Shown here: positions 26,801 to 35,744 of the stretch, one piece after another
Layout: every line of letters starts with the position of its first letter
How positions within the stretch are numbered: position 1 is the first letter of the stretch
NCBI GenBank assembly: GCA_026874595.1
Contig: CM049320.1
Coordinates: 19,415,714-19,479,713, forward strand
From: Sipunculus nudus
Taxonomy: Eukaryota; Annelida; Sipuncula; Golfingiida; Sipunculidae
DNA: 64,000 nt
Direction: 5' to 3'
Position numbers and translations under genes: made by a program
The notes under the pieces: generated by a model
What the model saw: the letters and a program-made list of their open reading frames with translations, nothing else
Database searches by the model: none
What the model was told of the DNA's origin: nothing

Positions 26801-28391
26801 GAGCCAAAACTGAGCACAAATGAAAAGCAATAGACCCTAACTGATAATTTCCATTTCATACGTTTCAATCAGTTTAGCAAATGCCAGTCAGGTCTTCAGG
26901 GCCACTCCCTGTGAGGTAGTCAGGCTTGGTCGGACACTCATTATATAGAACTCTTTTTGTCAAGGCTGACACGGGATATCCACAAATTTTGGCAACTATC
27001 AGGGGCAAATATATTATGCTCATGGAAGGTCGAGGCTTCGGGTTTGGTGAAAATTATATGCATGCTAAAATTTCCTGTTTTACATTGTATTTTCATACCT
27101 TCATACAAGACTGCATTTTGTGGCAAAGTCAGTCCCTTGTTTTATTTTTCTTTTCCACTAATTTCTCTTCCAACCTTAAGTGCAGGATGATGGTTTATAA
27201 CTCTTCAAGCTTCCTATTCTGTTTTTAACTTCCGACAAAGCTACACATCATGGCAATATCTGCTGAGCCCCATAACCCATGGGTCCCTTGATTTGTTTTC
27301 TTACTTTTTCTCACCTGTATGTATCATGTACTCTCTCCAACTTCATGTGCTTGATGGTGATTTATAACTCTTCATGCTTAATGATCTGTTTTCATACCTC
27401 CAGACATGGCAGCCCATCGTGACACTTACTGTGGCAGCTGGTTTATACATGCCATCAATGAAGTCTTCAGGAAGAAAGCAGCTACACGCCATATTGCTGA
27501 ACTTTTTGCAGAGGTAAGCTTCAACCTTCTGCCTGAGGCTGTTTCTACTTGAAACAAATCTCTTCTAGATAGGCACTGTAGGACAGCAGGGATTACTTGT
27601 CTCAACTGTAAAACTATAAAATAAAAATTTGTTACATTTCAAGGAAATATCTTTTAATTATATTTCTCATGCATATGCTCACAACATATTACTTATTTTG
27701 TGAAGTCTCCCACAAAACACCCATTCTCACCTAAGCTGCCGGTTGAAGCCGCGGTACCTTGTTGGGGGTAAGATTGTTACCCCAATAAACCCTAAACAGA
27801 AGAGTAATACTCTTGAGAGTCCGAGTCTGTGAAATATGAGGTAAGCTTAACAACTATGCATTAGTCAATGACATGTTTTAAATGTGAAATTAATATAATT
27901 TAAGGGGCATGTGAGACTTTACATGTCTTTTATATTTTCATGTGTTCAAATATGTATATTTATGTGTTTGTGTAAAATGATTGTCGGAGCAGATACTGGT
28001 ACAGACAAACCTCACCCAATGACCATCTCAGTTTAGGAACCACCTCAAAAGAATGACCTTTTTTTCATTGTCCCTATTCTCTTTTGCTCCTGTATATCAG
28101 AACTCACTAAGATGACCACCTCGAAAATGTGACCATTTTATCAAGGTCCTGTTGGTGGTCATAATTTGGAGGGTTCACTGTACTTATGATAGGCCTTAAG
28201 TCATACAGACACTTGAGCACATGTTTGAATATTTAATTATTTCTCTGCTTTTTCAGGTCAGGGATATAGTTCGTGCCCATGAAAGTGAAGAAGGGACAAT
28301 GCAGTTTCCAGAGTCAACAGATGGACTTAGCAAAACATTTTACATTTTCCCAGGAATACCTGAACAGACTGGCTTACACGCAAACAGATAG
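2488..28391 (+). CDS. CASP2-like: CARD-containing caspase-2-like initiator caspase, 12 coding exons, about 480 aa
   Basis: Cysteine protease of the caspase family, expected to be recruited through its CARD and to cleave after Asp in apoptosis or stress signalling. Coding exons: 2518-2655, 7868-8003, 9702-9764, 13491-13538, 14810-14842, 16476-16484 (extendable), 17039-17247, 18547-18726, 20947-21181, 22012-22158, 27404-27513, 28257-28391. Every junction has GT/AG, the phases agree and the sum is 1443 nt. CARD is residues 1-91. A Pro/Ser/Thr/Gln linker follows to about 212. The p20 has Arg242 (RSGS), His300 (SHGG) and Cys348 (QACQG). DSAD at 351-354 is a plausible inter-subunit cleavage site. 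The p10 has [20 protein letters not shown] and a C-terminal FYIFPG. MAAHRDT followed by GSW resembles caspase-2 more than caspase-3 or caspase-7, which have SWR there. The start ATG follows an acceptor and two tiny upstream ORFs. Fold and family are near certain; the caspase-2 assignment is likely; the linker exon set is the least certain part. Confidence 0.9.
2752..3425. repeat. Remnant element with terminal 'gaccaccc' / 'ggggtggtt' motifs
   Basis: The left side has 'gataacgaccaccctgggg' and 'ggtggtcataattttggggtgg'. The right side has 'gtggtggcaattgtggggtgg' close to 'gtttcaatgtg'. The same wording recurs at about 8240-8278 and 28004-28188, so these are dispersed copies of one palindromic short element. 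The ends here are degraded and no target duplication was found. Confidence 0.4.
4005..4545 (+). repeat. Dispersed repeat with 'tttaatgaggtcagaggtcacc' units
   Basis: It begins near 'acacctgtcatatgatgag' and 'ttatggtatacccactgtc', contains two or three 'aggtcagaggtcac' units about 100-150 bp apart, and ends near 'gtattatgcatgttt'. Similar copies occur at about 9842-10285, 10630-10930 and 24295-24640. No coding content. Confidence 0.6.
5268..6370 (+). repeat. Long dispersed repeat starting 'tttagctcagctgac', with internal ~120-bp units
   Basis: The 5' end carries 'agctcagctgac', 'gctatagtgatggg' and 'tttgtccgtcg'. Inside, a unit of about 120-130 bp repeats four or more times; each contains 'ctttcacatat.gctcacctac', a 'gggagaag' word and 'gaggtcaaaggtcaaggtcac'. 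The same 5' end occurs at about 3435, 32573, 36366 and 39394. No protein is recognisable. Confidence 0.6.
8143..8389. repeat. (TA)n microsatellites followed by (GAAT)n
   Basis: TA runs at about 8143-8171 and 8277-8359, the second running directly into a short GAAT repeat to about 8389. Between them is a half copy of the 'gtggtcgtaattgtggggttccactgta' element (about 8240-8278). Confidence 0.85.
8889..9321 (+). mobile_element. Miniature LTR retrotransposon (TRIM-like) with tRNA-like motif in its LTR
   Basis: Left LTR 8889-9013 (TGTTATGGGG...CATAACA) and right LTR 9177-9321 (TGTTATGGGG...GTAACA) are direct repeats with TG...CA ends. Two bases after the left LTR is TGGTGGCTCGTCCGGGTT (9016-9033), which starts with TGG and has the form of a tRNA 3'-end primer-binding site. 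Just before the right LTR is an AAAAGGGGG polypurine tract (9166-9174). The internal part is about 163 bp and codes for nothing. The right LTR carries GGTTCGAATCC (9266-9276), a Pol III B-box; the left copy is decayed at the same place. AT-microsatellite flanks both ends, so the target duplication (about TATAT) is ambiguous. It lies in caspase intron 2. Confidence 0.75.
9702..10285 (+). repeat. Segmental duplication, copy 1 (includes linker exon 3)
   Basis: From the first base of exon 3 (9702) onward, the sequence matches the stretch from 10486 almost base for base through the donor and the following 'aacttcctgggttcagtgg' intron. Copy 2 lacks about 130 bp between two 'gaggtc.gaggtcacca' words. 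The upstream flanks are unrelated, so the left breakpoint is at the exon boundary. Confidence 0.8.
10486..10930 (+). pseudogene. Duplicated caspase linker exon (10486-10548) and adjoining intron, without acceptor
   Basis: 10486-10548 repeats the 63-nt proline-rich exon 9702-9764 with few changes and keeps a donor (gg|gtaaat). The base pair before it is TG instead of AG, and no pyrimidine tract precedes it, because the duplication starts at the exon edge. It is therefore unlikely to be spliced in from its own acceptor, though the reading frame would be kept if it were. Confidence 0.7.
11500..13150. repeat. Dispersed repeat family with 'ggtggcgccacctacattcacg' and a 277-bp tandem unit
   Basis: The part at 11510-12010 has 'gtgcgacattgtgtgtcgt' and 'cagaagctagcatcacc'. 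From about 12560 a unit of about 277 bp is present twice ('tagctcttcatcataggcaaaactggtgg' at 12571 and 12848). Related sequence is at about 25200-25990 and 31850-32470. The short open frames over it are chance. Confidence 0.6.
12310..12376. repeat. Palindromic 'gtctagac' cluster with overlapping perfect hairpins
   Basis: 12323-12332 pairs with 12335-12344 (10-bp arms, 2-nt gap). 12330-12341 pairs with 12347-12358 (12-bp arms, 5-nt loop). The two stems share bases and so are mutually exclusive. Confidence 0.8.
16485..16544 (+). repeat. 15-bp tandem repeat (GTATCTCAGTTACAG) giving serial splice donors in the caspase linker
   Basis: Three perfect copies (16485-16499, 16500-16514, 16515-16529) and a diverged fourth directly follow the 9-nt exon 16476-16484. 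Each unit begins GTATCT right after ACAG, so each boundary is a possible donor (and ACAG a possible acceptor). Using a later boundary adds ISVTG per unit and keeps the phase. Beyond the fourth unit the frame stays open to a stop near 16590. Confidence 0.75.
17347..17530 (+). mobile_element. tRNA-derived SINE-like copy
   Basis: It shares with 20424-20615 an ordered series of words: a B-box-like stretch ('tccttagtttgaattccagc'), 'gtgaaatct', 'actaatgtcttcatgacaggtt', 'ggattattc', 'atataaacc.gaaatc.agaagg'. No reverse transcriptase is present. Ends are not exactly placed. Confidence 0.55.
17815..18503 (+). mobile_element. TRIM-like LTR array: three LTRs and two internal domains
   Basis: LTRs 17815-17961, 18087-18233 and 18359-18503 begin TGTAAACGG and end CCGTTACA (CCATTACA in the last), which form short inverted ends. 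The period is exactly 272 bp. Five bases after each of the first two LTRs is TGGCAGCGGTGGGATCCG (17967-17984 and 18239-18256), which looks like a primer-binding site. A purine-rich GGAGAGGGGATGAA precedes the second and third LTR. The internal domains (125 bp) code for nothing. The three-LTR layout fits unequal recombination between LTRs of one insertion. TATATA flanks both ends. It lies in the caspase intron between 17247 and 18547. Confidence 0.8.
18415..18468 (+). promoter_or_regulatory. tRNA-like Pol III A-box and B-box inside the third LTR
   Basis: TAGCGAAGCGG at 18415-18425 fits the A-box; GGGTTCGAACCC at 18457-18468 fits the B-box; the spacing of about 42 nt is that of a tRNA gene. Between them TGAC...GTCA can form an anticodon-like stem. 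The first two LTRs have the same boxes with GGGTTCAAACCC (17915-17926 and 18187-18198). Whether Pol III uses them is inference. Confidence 0.65.
18765..20420 (+). repeat. 18-bp minisatellite, about 90 copies, inside the caspase p20 intron
   Basis: Consensus gtaggatgtaacctagtg with variants (ctggtg, gtgacc, ctaatg, aggctg, ggcagg). It starts about 40 bp after the donor at 18727. Because 18 is a multiple of 3, long hexapeptide-repeat open frames appear on both strands (VGCNLV on +, LPLGYI on -); these are artefacts. Variants such as 'aggctg' and 'ggcagg' are clustered in the 3' half. Confidence 0.95.
20424..20615 (+). mobile_element. tRNA-derived SINE-like copy
   Basis: It starts with an A-box-like 'gtgattaaggtgttgga' and a B-box-like 'ggtcctgacttcaatccc' at about 20457, then the same ordered tail as the copy at 17347 ('gtgaaatctcag', 'ctaatgcctttatgaaagg', 'ggattattcatg', 'atataaaaccagaaatcaagaagg'). 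It adjoins the end of the minisatellite. Confidence 0.6.
21182..22011 (+). other. Caspase intron after the active-site exon
   Basis: 830 bp separating the QACQG exon from the inter-subunit linker exon. I see no repeat family or exon in it. Confidence 0.5.
24295..24640 (+). repeat. Dispersed 'tttaatgaggtcagaggtca' repeat, partial
   Basis: Three 'ttta.t.aggtca.aggtca' words spaced about 110-150 bp apart with 'gatgacttaccaaaaat' between, ending 'gtattatgcgcccttg'. Same family as the copies at 4005, 9842 and 10630. Confidence 0.6.
25200..25990. repeat. Dispersed 'ggtgccacc / catgtccatagat' repeat block
   Basis: Four diverged units each with 'actggtggtgcca.ct', 'gcaatcattt', a 'cat.tg.gcatgtccatagat' word and 'catatctca.gagt.gttca'. 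Related to the block at about 12560-13080. Confidence 0.55.
28004..28188. mobile_element. Short palindromic MITE-like element
   Basis: The left end 'aaacctcacccaatgaccatct' and the reverse complement of the right end ('gaaccctccaaattatgaccacc') are similar, and 'gatgaccacctcg' lies inside. It is about 185 bp with no coding content. Copies or halves are at about 8240 and 2752-3425. It sits in the last caspase intron. Confidence 0.5.
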
Positions 28392-29588
28392 AGAGTAGCA
28401 CAAACATTGCAGTTATAAATAGCAACAATTGTGATATATTTAACAGTGATTAACTGCTAACTTCAGAATTAGAATACAGTTGTGTATTGCTGTAGATAAG
28501 CTGTTATGTCAGGATTCTGAATTAAGATGGTGGAAATAAGATAAAACAATTATGGTACTTTTCCATTGCCCTGAAATCTATACATTGTGAAGCTGAGTAC
28601 TGTCGTTGCCTTTTTATTCACAAGGGTTTTAATTTCATTATTACAAATGTGATATAATCACGAATATGAAACCATCTGGAATAAGATGTCCCATCAACTA
28701 AGATGACCTCTGAAACAACCTAATCAGCAACCTAATCTGTGCATGGTATCAAAACTGGCCCACATATCCAAACATAAATTACTGTAAAACATGCCATACT
28801 CACATAGGCTATATTGACTGTGATACAAGTCATAAGTTACTGACTGAACCAGTAATTAGTGAGGTATTGTAGCATTCATTTAAACTTTAAAATCAATACA
28901 AATTCTACCGTACTTAGATTTCATAGGTTCTGGTACAATTGTGAAAGTGAAACCCTTGTGAATATTAAGCCGACCACAGTATTTGAAAAGTGAAAGTAGG
29001 TCACAGGGGCAAACAATCTGTTGGTTGCTGGATGATAACAGACCATTCTGACAGTCACAGAATGATGAACTACCATTTGTGAATGTTGATCATTATCAGG
29101 TCATTGAATCAATTTCCTGTAGAGAATAGATTTCCAAAAACTGACAATATGGAATGCCTGGATGAAACATGGAAAAAGTTTCCAATGTATATTGTCTGAC
29201 AGGATGACATTATGGTGCCATATCATGTCACAGTATGAAGTGTTTAAATACATTTCTTAGGAGTTATCACAGATATAAAGTAATTTTTATGTATATTTGA
29301 GGTATGTTGTAAAAAAGTTATCAAAATTACATAATGATTTGAGTTGAAAGGCACTTTGGGAGAAGCAGTTATACCCATTATGACCTTGCGATTGTGATAA
29401 TGATATACACCTGCTGCCAGATTTTTGTCAAAAGCATTTTTATTGCAACTGATATTTGATGCTTAGTAACATAATTTTTATCAGCATTTTTATTTACATT
29501 ATTATCATCTTTTTTATTTCAGTTTCCACCATTACTGTGATATTTTTGTCTGTTAAGAAACCCTTTTTTGTTGCTTATATTAGCTTTG

Positions 29589-29589
<1 letters not shown>

Positions 29590-29632
<43 letters not shown>

Positions 29633-29645
29633 TATATATATATAT
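29590..29645. repeat. (CA)n(TA)n microsatellite
   Basis: About 20 CA units followed by about 7 TA units. Confidence 0.95.
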
Positions 29646-30043
29646 GATAAAATATTTCATCTGTAATAACTATGGTAATAGCTATTTTACTGGTTATAAG
29701 AGGGACTGTTGAAAGTATCAGTAATTTTGTATTCCTGTCCAAATTCACTGGTAATTTGGGGGCCATCAGAGAAGTAAAAACTCTTTCCACATATATCTCT
29801 CTGCCATGCCATGCAAAATACATATATATAAAACACCTTGGGTTTTCCTGTATGAATGACTACTCATTGTAAGTGTCATAATGAGAATGTTGACAACTGA
29901 GAATTCATTTTTGGGCCCTTGTTGTCTAGATATATTTTCCAGTGATTGAGGACTTTCTAGTCTGGACTTGAGTTGACATAATTAGGGACTCAGACTTGGA
30001 CTCGGCAAAAGGGAAGCTCTTTCACATGACATGAGACATTTAT

Positions 30044-30049
30044 ATATAT

Positions 30050-30101
<52 letters not shown>
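30044..30101. repeat. (TA)n microsatellite
   Basis: TA run interrupted once by 'catg' near its start. Confidence 0.95.
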
Positions 30102-30104
<3 letters not shown>

Positions 30105-30528
30105 CATGTGTGTGTATATACAGCAAACTACTAACAGCATTTAAAAAAAAAAGACTACACACAGCTTTGTTACTTCATCGGAAGCTTATTTAATGTAATT
30201 AAACCTTAAAATAAAAGAAATGTGTAAACTAAAATAAAAATACTTATGGTAATCTCATTTAAGTTTAAAATTTCTTTTAATTACGAGATTATTTTTGGAC
30301 TCAAAACTTGGATTCAAAAAGGTGGACTTGGACTCGAACATTAAGGATGGTATGGCTTGGCAGACTTCCAAGTATTTTAGATTTGGCAACAGGCCTAGTT
30401 TCAGTCTGGATCTATTTTTAGCTTTGGCAGACGGTCAACTGTATCAGATTTTGCAACAGGTCAAGAGTTCACTCAGTGCTGTCAGGTACAGGTTAAGAAT
30501 AAGCACTTAGCTTCGCCTGACTTGGGGC

Positions 30529-31776
30529 ATTTGCCGGGAGGGTATAATTCGCTGATCAGCGCGCTGATTAGCGGTCTGTAGTATAAAACGCTGATAAGCG
30601 CGCTGATCAGCCACCTTTCAATTAGAGTTTTAATTTCAGGCAAATTAGCACCCATAAAGCAACCTTCGACTATTTTGTGATTATATATGATTAAAAGACA
30701 CCTTCTCTATCAGCATTGCGTATTTTCAAACATATCCATATATTTTTACTGTGTTAAATTATTATTCATGAAACGTAACCTACCTGCCAGTGACTTTGTC
30801 GCTGATCAGGTTCGCTGATCAGCGATCTTTCAATCCAAGCATTAATATCAGGCAAATTAGTCCACATATAGCAACCTCCGACTATATGTGATTAAATGTG
30901 ACTTAAAGACACATGTTCTGTAAGTGTTACGTATTTACAAACATACGAATACATTTTAATGTGTTACTTATTATACATGAAACCTTTCTATCACTTACTG
31001 TTTCGCTAATCAGCAAAATGCGCAATCGCGTGACGCTGTTAACTGCTCATCGGCAATGATTTACGTATTTCTTGACCATGATACCTGTCATCAGTGATTC
31101 TCTATGGTAACACATAGAGCTCTCAGTTGTTTTACTGATTTCCTGAGAAAACAAAATGATTGCTTATACATTGCCCCTACCAGACTACCGCATAAAACTT
31201 TCAAACATTCGTTCCCCACCGACCACTCGGAGAACAGCTAACAGTAGGGGGCACTGTAGAAATTTGCTGGTAGGTGTTCATCGGCCAGTTGATAGAAGTA
31301 GCTGAGATATACACTTAGTATGAATGCATATAAAGTTTGAATTTATTAAAAATTAAATATGTTAAATGTATATCGCAAAGCGCATAAAGGAGTACCTTGG
31401 GTTTAATGTAATTACTAAGTATGCAGTTGACTTCCTATACACTATTTGTCTTTCCCAATGAGCCAGTGCATTTATTTAGTTTTCCCGATAGTAATGATTT
31501 TTTTTTTCACCCGAATGAAAACTGACACCATTTCACAAGCCACAGATTAGTGTCTCAAACAGAATGAGTGAAAGTTTATTAAAAATATCACAGATAACAT
31601 GTATTACAGTGTAAAAAAAAGTATGCGCATGACTTACAAAAAAAGCATTCTGTGAAATCCCAATGCAAAATTGAAACTTTCAGAAAAGAGAAAGACAACG
31701 GGATCATAATAAATTCAGCTGATCAGCGTTTTATACTTCAGACCGCTGATCAGCGAATTATACCCTCCCGGATTTG
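30529..31776. mobile_element. 1.24-kb terminal-inverted-repeat DNA element, non-autonomous
   Basis: The element 30534-31771 starts CCGGGAGGGTATAATTCG and ends with its exact reverse complement. The inverted repeat continues for about 60 bp with small differences ('gctgatcagcg', 'ggtctg.agtataaaacgctgat'). ATTTG stands on both sides (30529-30533 and 31772-31776), a 5-bp target duplication. Inside, a unit of about 200 bp is repeated in tandem (about 30606-30800 and 30806-31010). Palindromic GCTGATCAGC and its variants occur at least six times, mostly near the ends. No transposase frame is seen. I cannot assign a superfamily. Confidence 0.85.
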
Positions 31777-31849
31777 CCTGCCTCGCTGAGCTTGGTCAGC
31801 CTTATGCACCTGACTCAAGTGTAGTTGAATGTATCATCCTGAATTATTG

Positions 31850-32470
31850 GCCTGTCCATGCATATTTGATGGCTTTCTCGTACACAAGACTGGTGTCGCC
31901 ATCTGCAATAGTTTTTGCACAGTGTATGTCCCTGCTTATTTCTTAGGAGGGATTTGATATATCAGCCTGAAATTATGCATGTCCATACATCTCGGATATT
32001 TTTGCGATGGTGCGGCGTTGTCCGTCGTGCATCGTCTATACGTTAACCCATATACTATCTAAAAAATTGGCAGGAGCTAGCATCGCCAAATTTTATGCAA
32101 AAAACAAGTCATCTAAAAAAACTCTATCGGATTTTGTTTAATTGTTTAGCTATCTGCATTTACTTAGATTTTATAGGGGAAAAGCTTTATTAAAAACCTT
32201 TCAAAATCTTTTTCTCCGAAACCATCCAGCTAAATTGTCCAATATTTCACAGAAATAATCCCAGAAACAATCTCTCTCAAGTTTGTTCGAATTGTACCAG
32301 TTTTTGGCCGAGTTACAGGGAGTTGAACTTAGTCATCTTTCTCAAAGATGCATACTAAAATTTCAGTCTCAGAAACGGCTGGAGCATTCATCACCACATT
32401 TTATGCCAATGTTGGTCACATGAGTCTCATCTGAAATTGAGGTATTGCTGGCGCCACCTGTATCTGCCAT
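31850..32470. repeat. Dispersed repeat, same family as 11500-13150
   Basis: It shares 'actggtg.cgccatctgcaatagtttttgcac', 'cgttaacccata', 'caggagctagcatcgcc' and 'gaaattgaggtattgctggcgccacctgtat' with the earlier block. No coding content. Confidence 0.6.
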
Positions 32471-32572
32471 CTTGCCCTTATGCGACAACTCCTAAACAAG
32501 GGTAAGAACCTTGGATGTTTTAGTTACAAGGTGGTTAAGGATCGATTGGAAAAACAGAAAGCATCTTGTTTT

Positions 32573-35250
32573 TTTAGCTCAGCTGACTGTAAGTCATTTG
32601 AGCTATAGTGATCACTCTTTGTCCGTCTGTCTGTCCGTTAACCAGGCACAAATTGTAACCTCTCGACCTAGAATCTTCTAACTTAATATTCTGAGAGGTC
32701 CATGAAAAATCTCCTTGGAAACCTGGAATAAGGTCTCTGTTACCCGTGTCCTTCGAGCTATGGGGCCCCAAAGTACCCCCAGAATAGTAAAAAATTTCAT
32801 ACAAAAACTTCAAAAAATCTTATAATTTTAATGTTAAATAAATTCTTGTTGATCAGACTTGGAAAATTTTTATATTTTTTAAGAAAAAAAATTCAGGAAC
32901 TTAATCCTAATGTTCAAATGTGATAAAATATTAGGATCTAATGTAAGTGCTAACTAACAAGATTTAAGAAGATATACTTTGTAGCATTTCATTCATATCT
33001 CTTAAAGTTGGTGGGGCCTAGTTGTGAATAACACTGTTTACTTAGTATTAAAATTAAGAATATTGGTCAAACTTTGTGGGATTAATTTTTAACTCATATG
33101 GCCATATGTTTAACTTTTGAAAACTTAATTACCTTCACACATTATTTGTTTATGAAATGTTACTTTTATATAACACTTACCGTAGGCCTATTTGTTCCCT
33201 CGGTGCATCACTAAATGGTTTAGCTCATGTCCATTATTCTATAATTTACAGAGTTTCATTTTAGCAGGGCCATTTTCTCATAGCTTTTCTAATGATAATA
33301 TACATGAAAAACCAAAAGAAATAAAAATATTTTGCAGTTACTAATATTTTCCAAAATTCAGCTGAGCGATGTAAACGATGGGTCCCTTGTTCTCTATTGT
33401 TGAGACCTTTAAGGATGTAGTTATCAGTCAACAGGGTACAAAATGTAACGACTGGACCTAGAATCTTCATTCTTGACACACTGGGGGACCCAAGAATACA
33501 TGGAAACTCGAAATTAGGTCCCTGTTACCCACATCCTTTGATCTATAGGACTCCAAAATACAGCTCAGAATATTTTAAAATGTGATACAAAAGCTGATGT
33601 TTCTCAACAACTAATGCAGAGATAACCATAATTGTTTGCATGGATATTGATCATGGAGTGTTTCATTCAGTTTCGCAGACTGGTGGTACCACCTGTATTT
33701 GTTCGGGATTTTTACGAATTTGTTTCTCTATTTTTGAGACCCTTAAAGATGTGAACATCTGTTAACAGGGCACAAATCCGAACAACTGGACCTAGAATCT
33801 TCATTCTTGACACAAAAGGAGACCCATTAAAGTCTCCATGGAAACCTGAAATTAGGTCTCTGTTGCCCATATCCTTTAAGCTGTATGGCTCCAAAATATA
33901 CCCCCTCCCCCCAGAATAATGAAAAATTTCATACAAAAACTTCAATATCTTATTAACTACATCACTGAAGGTCATGATTTTTGACATGCGTATTGATCAT
34001 GAGATGTTTCATCAGTTTCTACAGAATGGGTGCGCCACCTCTATTTTTTTTCAAATTTTTACGAATTTTTTTTCTCTATTTTTGAGACCCTTAAAGATGT
34101 GAACATCTGTTAACAGGGCACAAATCCTAACAACTGGACCTAGAATCTTCATTCTTGACACAAAAGGAGACCCATGAAAAGTGTCTGTGGAAACCTGAAA
34201 TTAGGTCTCTGTTTCCCATATCCTTCAAGCTATAGGACTCCGAAGTATCCCTCAGAATAATGGACAATTTGATACAAAAGCTGAAGTATCTGAACAACTA
34301 ATGCAGAGATCACCATGATTCTTTGGATGGATATTGATTATGTATTTAGTGCTTCATCAGTTTCTGCAGACTGGTGGTGCCAACCTATATTTTATTCAAT
34401 TTTTCGAATTTTTTTCTCTATTTTGAGACCTTTAGGGATGCTGGTTAATCTGTTTACGTGGCACAAATTGTAACAACTGGACCTATAATCTTCATTCTTG
34501 TCATGCAAGGAGGCCCATGAAAAGTGTCTGTGGAAACCTGAAATTAAGTCTCTGTTACCCATATCCTTCAAGCTCTAGGACTCCGAAGTATCCCTCAGAA
34601 TAATGGACAATTTGATACAAAAGCTGAAGTATCTGAACAACTAATGCAGAGATCACCATGATTCTTTGCATGGATATTGATTATGTATTTAGTGCTTCAT
34701 CAGTTTCTGCAGACTGGTGGTGCCAACCTATATTTTATTCAATTTTTCGATTTTTTTTCTCTATTTTGAGACCTTTAGGGATGCTGGTTAATCTGTTTAC
34801 GTGGCACAAATTGTAACAACTGGACCTATAATCTTCATTCTTGTCATGCAAGGAGGCCCATGAAAAGTGTCTGTGGAAACCTGAAATTAAGTCTCTGTTA
34901 CCCATATCCTTCATGCTATAGGACTCCGAAGTATCCCTCAGAATAATAGAAAATTTTATACAAAAGGTGAAGAATCACCATGATTCTTTGCATGATATTG
35001 ACCATTAAGTGTTTTTATTAGTTTCTGCAGACAGGTGGAGCCACCTGTATTTTTTAAAGTTTACGCATTTTTTCTCTTTTTTTGAGATATATAAATACAC
35101 ACACAATCTTGGCCTGTTGGTTAATCTGTTTGATGCTTCAGTTGAATGGGTGTATACTACCATTCAGATGATAAAATTTCCTTTTGCGAATCTCTTCCCA
35201 GTCAGCTGCATGAGCGTCATGACCCATGGGTCACTTGTTAATTACGGCCA
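32573..35250 (+). repeat. Long 'agctcagctgac...gacccatgggtc' repeat with ~343-bp tandem expansion
   Basis: It starts 'tttagctcagctgactgtaag' and ends 'agctgcatgagcgtcatgacccatgggtcacttgtt'. Between about 33400 and 35060 a unit of about 330-345 bp is repeated about five times. Landmarks are 'gagacctttagggatg', 'acaactggacctagaatcttcattcttg', 'ggaaacctgaaattaggtctctgt' and 'ctgcagactggtggtgcca'. The two best copies are 343 bp apart (34431 and 34774). A secondary 'gatgggtcccttgttctc' end lies at about 33376. Confidence 0.7.
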
Positions 35251-35614
35251 CCGGATGGCGTGCGTGTTATGTTTATATTTCGCTCCAATGCACATTTATT
35301 TCTTCTTGTGTACAGGAGTAAACAAGGTTAAGGGGTTCCGCACAAAAATATTGGCAGGTACCATATTAATCACGGAGGAACACTACATTCCCTGTTTCTT
35401 GAACATACATGTCATGTGAATAGATCTTTTAATTAATGTATATAAGATGCTTTAAGTTTAATGTAACTATAACTGTCTTTAAATTTATAATTTAGTATTT
35501 CGTTGTAGGAATAATTTCGGAGCATGAATACCGATACAATTGCTGATGCTGCCTTAAGAACGATTCTTAGTCGTTCATTTGAATCGTTGAAAATAATGAA
35601 GTGTTTTTTTAGGA
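35251..35614. other. Spacer between repeat block and secreted-protein gene
   Basis: No repeat family or exon is recognised. It probably includes the 3' end region of the minus-strand gene that follows. Confidence 0.4.
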
Positions 35615-35620
35615 TTTATT
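35615..35620 (-). terminator. Candidate polyadenylation signal AATAAA for the eight-cysteine protein gene
   Basis: AATAAA on the minus strand, about 125 nt after the stop codon at 35745-35747. It is the nearest canonical hexamer I see. Confidence 0.4.
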
Positions 35621-35744
35621 CTGGTATATTATCGGATTTGACACAGCAGCTCTCTGTAATGAAAACATAAAATGAAAATTAAAATGAATAGCAAGAAATT
35701 AATATGGTAAAGATTACTAGAGAGGTTTTTAAGTGTTTTTAATT

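Larger units (their letters stand above)
22159..27403 (+). other. Caspase intron inside p10 (about 5.2 kb)
   Basis: No exon recognised. It holds a 52-bp tandem duplication ('cattggatacttgttgtaaagta' at about 24190 and 24235), a 'ggtcagaggtca' repeat (24295-24640), a 'gtggtgccacc/tgcaatcattt' repeat block (about 25200-25990) and a repeat end with 'cccataacccatgggtccc' (about 27265-27290). Confidence 0.55.
28392..30528. other. 3' flank of the caspase gene, no gene recognised
   Basis: The 3' UTR must begin here. I could not pick one convincing AATAAA signal close to the stop. A (CA)n(TA)n tract lies at about 29590-29645 and a (TA)n tract at 30044-30101. Confidence 0.5.

Noticed and set aside
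30534-31771. Assignment of the inverted-repeat element to Transib or another named superfamily from its 5-bp duplication
   Set aside because: The CCGGG ends do not match the CACWRTG-type ends of Transib, and duplication length alone is not enough.
35009-35419. 136-codon open frame
   Set aside because: It begins inside the long dispersed repeat, including its 'gacccatgggtcac' end, and has no family features.
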